Shown piece after piece: positions 62,342 to 64,000 of a stretch of 64,000 nt of DNA. How positions within the stretch are numbered: the first letter of the stretch is position 1; each line of letters opens with the position of its first letter. Origin of the DNA: Bacillus infantis. GTDB lineage: Bacteria > Bacillota > Bacilli > Bacillales > Cytobacillaceae. The notes beneath the pieces were generated by a model, which saw only the letters and a list, made by a program, of their open reading frames with translations, was not told where the DNA came from and did not search any database. The DNA lies in the NCBI RefSeq assembly GCF_020171945.1, contig NZ_JAIVAP010000003.1, positions 205,412-269,411 of the forward strand. Direction: 5' to 3'. A program made the translations under genes and the position numbers.

Positions 62342-63934
62342 ATGGAAGTACCATTGCTGCTCACACAGTTCTTAGACCGCGCCGTTTCGCTGTATGCTGA
62401 TAAGGAAGCTGTTTTTGCCGATGAACGAAGCTTTACTTACAGGGAATTGGGCAGCCGGGTGAACAAGCTGTCCTTTGGCCTTAAGGGGCTTGGGGTGGAA
62501 AAAGGCGACAGGGTTGCCTACCTTGCACCAAATTCAGTGGAGATGCTGGAAGGGTTTTATGGTGTTTTCCAGACAGGCGGAATCATGGTCCCGCTGAATA
62601 TCAGATTGAAGCCGGAGGATTATCTTTACATACTGAACCACAGCGGGGCGAAGGTACTGTTTGCCGATCAGGATCTTTATCATCTCATCCTGCCGGTCAA
62701 GGACCAGCTCCAGACAGTTGAAAAAATTATTGTCCATTATAAAAATGACCAAACGGCAGAAGAGGGATATGATGATTGGCTCAAAGAGCAGAAAGAGGGC
62801 CGGTTTCCCCGGGTGCAGATGGATGAGAATGACGTCTGCAGCCTGCTGTATACGAGCGGCACGACCGGAAATCCAAAGGGTGTCATGCTCACCCATCGGA
62901 ATAACTATCTTCATGCATTAAGCACGATGCATCATCTCAGGGTAACCGACAGGGACGTCCTAGTTCATGTGCTTCCTATGTTCCATGTCAACGGCTGGGG
63001 GTCGCCTTTCTATTACACTGCAAACGGCGCATCCCAGGTATGCCTGAGGAAGGCAGATCCTGAGAGCATCTTCCATGCGCTGAGGGAGCACAATGGGACA
63101 GTTCTGCATATGGCGCCTACGGTTCTTAATTCCCTAATTCAATATCATGGGAACAGCAGGCTGCCGGCAGGAGGTGCTGTCCGTGTGGTCATTGCCGGAT
63201 CTGCACCTCCGCCAGCATTTGTTGCAAAGGCAGAAAGGGAATTGGGATGGGAATTCATTCAGGTGTACGGAATGACGGAATCTTCCCCTCTCAGCACAAT
63301 TTCTGCTATCCGGTCCCATCTTTTACATCTGCCGGAGGAAGAACAATACCGAATGAAGGCAAAAGCAGGCTATAGCATGATCGGATGTGAGGTAAAGGTT
63401 GTTGATGAAAATGGGGAAGCTGTCAGGCTTGACGGTAAGCAGATCGGAGAAGTGATTACGAGAAGCAATGGGGTCATGAAGGGCTACTGGAAGAATGAAG
63501 AAGCCACGATGGAAGCAATCCGGGGCGGGTGGCTTTATACAGGTGATATGGCCACTGTGGATTCTCACGGCAATATAGATATTGTAGACCGGAAGAAGGA
63601 CATCATTATTTCCGGAGGGGAAAATATCTCTTCCATTGAGGTGGAAGGGGTGCTCTATGACCATCCGGCTGTTCTTGAGGCCGCTGTCATTGCAGTGCCT
63701 CACGAAAAATGGGGAGAAACGCCGCATGCCTTCATTGTGAAAAAGGAAGATGCGGACATAGCTGCAGAAGAATTCATCCTGTTTACGAGGGAAAGACTGG
63801 CACATTTTAAGGCGATAACAGGTGTTACCTTCGTGAACGAGCTTCCGAAGACTGCATCCGGGAAAATACAGAAAATCCGCCTTCGCAAAGAATACTGGAA
63901 CGCTGAAGGAACAGGCGGGCGTTTTGTGAATTAA
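62342..63934 (+). CDS. AMP-forming long-chain acyl-CoA ligase
   Basis: Protein of 530 residues: [56 protein letters not shown] and the catalytic Lys in KTASGKIQKIRL. The closest resemblance is to fatty-acyl or medium-chain ligases with the HVNGWG motif. An ATG at 62327 lies upstream, but GGAGG (62331-62335) selects ATG 62342. Single gene, divergent from gerP, followed by a terminator. No FadR box is seen upstream. Confidence 0.9.
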   Translation: MEVPLLLTQFLDRAVSLYADKEAVFADERSFTYRELGSRVNKLSFGLKGLGVEKGDRVAYLAPNSVEMLEGFYGVFQTGGIMVPLNIRLKPEDYLYILNHSGAKVLFADQDLYHLILPVKDQLQTVEKIIVHYKNDQTAEEGYDDWLKEQKEGRFPRVQMDENDVCSLLYTSGTTGNPKGVMLTHRNNYLHALSTMHHLRVTDRDVLVHVLPMFHVNGWGSPFYYTANGASQVCLRKADPESIFHALREHNGTVLHMAPTVLNSLIQYHGNSRLPAGGAVRVVIAGSAPPPAFVAKAERELGWEFIQVYGMTESSPLSTISAIRSHLLHLPEEEQYRMKAKAGYSMIGCEVKVVDENGEAVRLDGKQIGEVITRSNGVMKGYWKNEEATMEAIRGGWLYTGDMATVDSHGNIDIVDRKKDIIISGGENISSIEVEGVLYDHPAVLEAAVIAVPHEKWGETPHAFIVKKEDADIAAEEFILFTRERLAHFKAITGVTFVNELPKTASGKIQKIRLRKEYWNAEGTGGRFVN

Positions 63935-63950
63935 AGCAAACATAAGAAAG

Positions 63951-63974
63951 GGCCGCGGACCGGCGGCCTTTTTT
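63951..63974 (+). terminator. Terminator of the acyl-CoA ligase gene
   Basis: Stem GGCCGC/GCGGCC with a six-base loop, then TTTTTT. Confidence 0.9.
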
Positions 63975-64000
63975 ATGGCAAAAAAGCCCCGTCTGGCAAA

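Overview
The window is chromosomal DNA of a spore-forming, moderate-GC member of the Bacillaceae. Three things point there. Gene families and local order match the Bacillus subtilis hemEH-yhgDE-yhfHIJL-yhfN-yhzC-comK-yhjDE-sipV and addBA-yisB-gerP regions. A complete gerPABCDEF spore-coat operon is present and carries a sigma-K-type promoter. Strong GGAGG-type ribosome binding sites, TTG/GTG starts and U-tailed terminators occur throughout. No rRNA, tRNA, CRISPR array, insertion sequence, prophage or plasmid gene was seen.

Layout. 1-4.2 kb: a VanW-family gene running off the left edge, a PH-domain plus von Willebrand A pair, an exported polysaccharide-deacetylase-like protein, and small proteins including YwbE. 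4.2-10.6 kb: a large ion-transporter-superfamily permease, the cell-envelope stress system liaFSR (without liaIH beside it), the heme monooxygenase hmoB and a DUF5068-like lipoprotein. 11-21.3 kb: hemE-hemH without hemY, the TetR regulator yhgD with its target yhgE (both preceded by the same operator-like sequence), yhfH, yhfI, lplJ, the FadR-controlled acyl-CoA ligase lcfB, and an enoyl-CoA hydratase. 21.4-28.7 kb: a TrpXYZ-type ABC importer, an XRE-cupin regulator divergent from azlCD, the M48 protease yhfN and a coiled-coil protein. 28.7-34.9 kb: yhzC, comK, yhjD, an S9 peptidase, an LCP cell-wall ligase, yhjE and a signal peptidase I.

34.9-50.4 kb is the most distinctive part. A 1079-residue MalT-like ATPase regulator ending in a winged-helix/BTAD module stands upstream of a tight operon: a LivJGFHM-type importer, a 63-residue orphan protein, a KAS III-like condensing enzyme (apparently starting at CTG), an alpha/beta hydrolase, a FabG/PhaB-like reductase and a PhaA-like thiolase. 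A second acyl-CoA ligase follows. I infer a regulated uptake-and-acyl-CoA-metabolism system of unknown substrate. Between regulator and operon lies a 21-bp-period tandem repeat.

50.4-64 kb: a GNAT acetyltransferase, an MFS permease, addB-addA (AddAB helicase-nuclease, preceded by a leader with an intrinsic terminator), the HNH protein yisB directly after addA (sbcDC is absent), the gerP operon, and a third acyl-CoA ligase. Two families of dispersed intergenic repeats occur, each in two copies.
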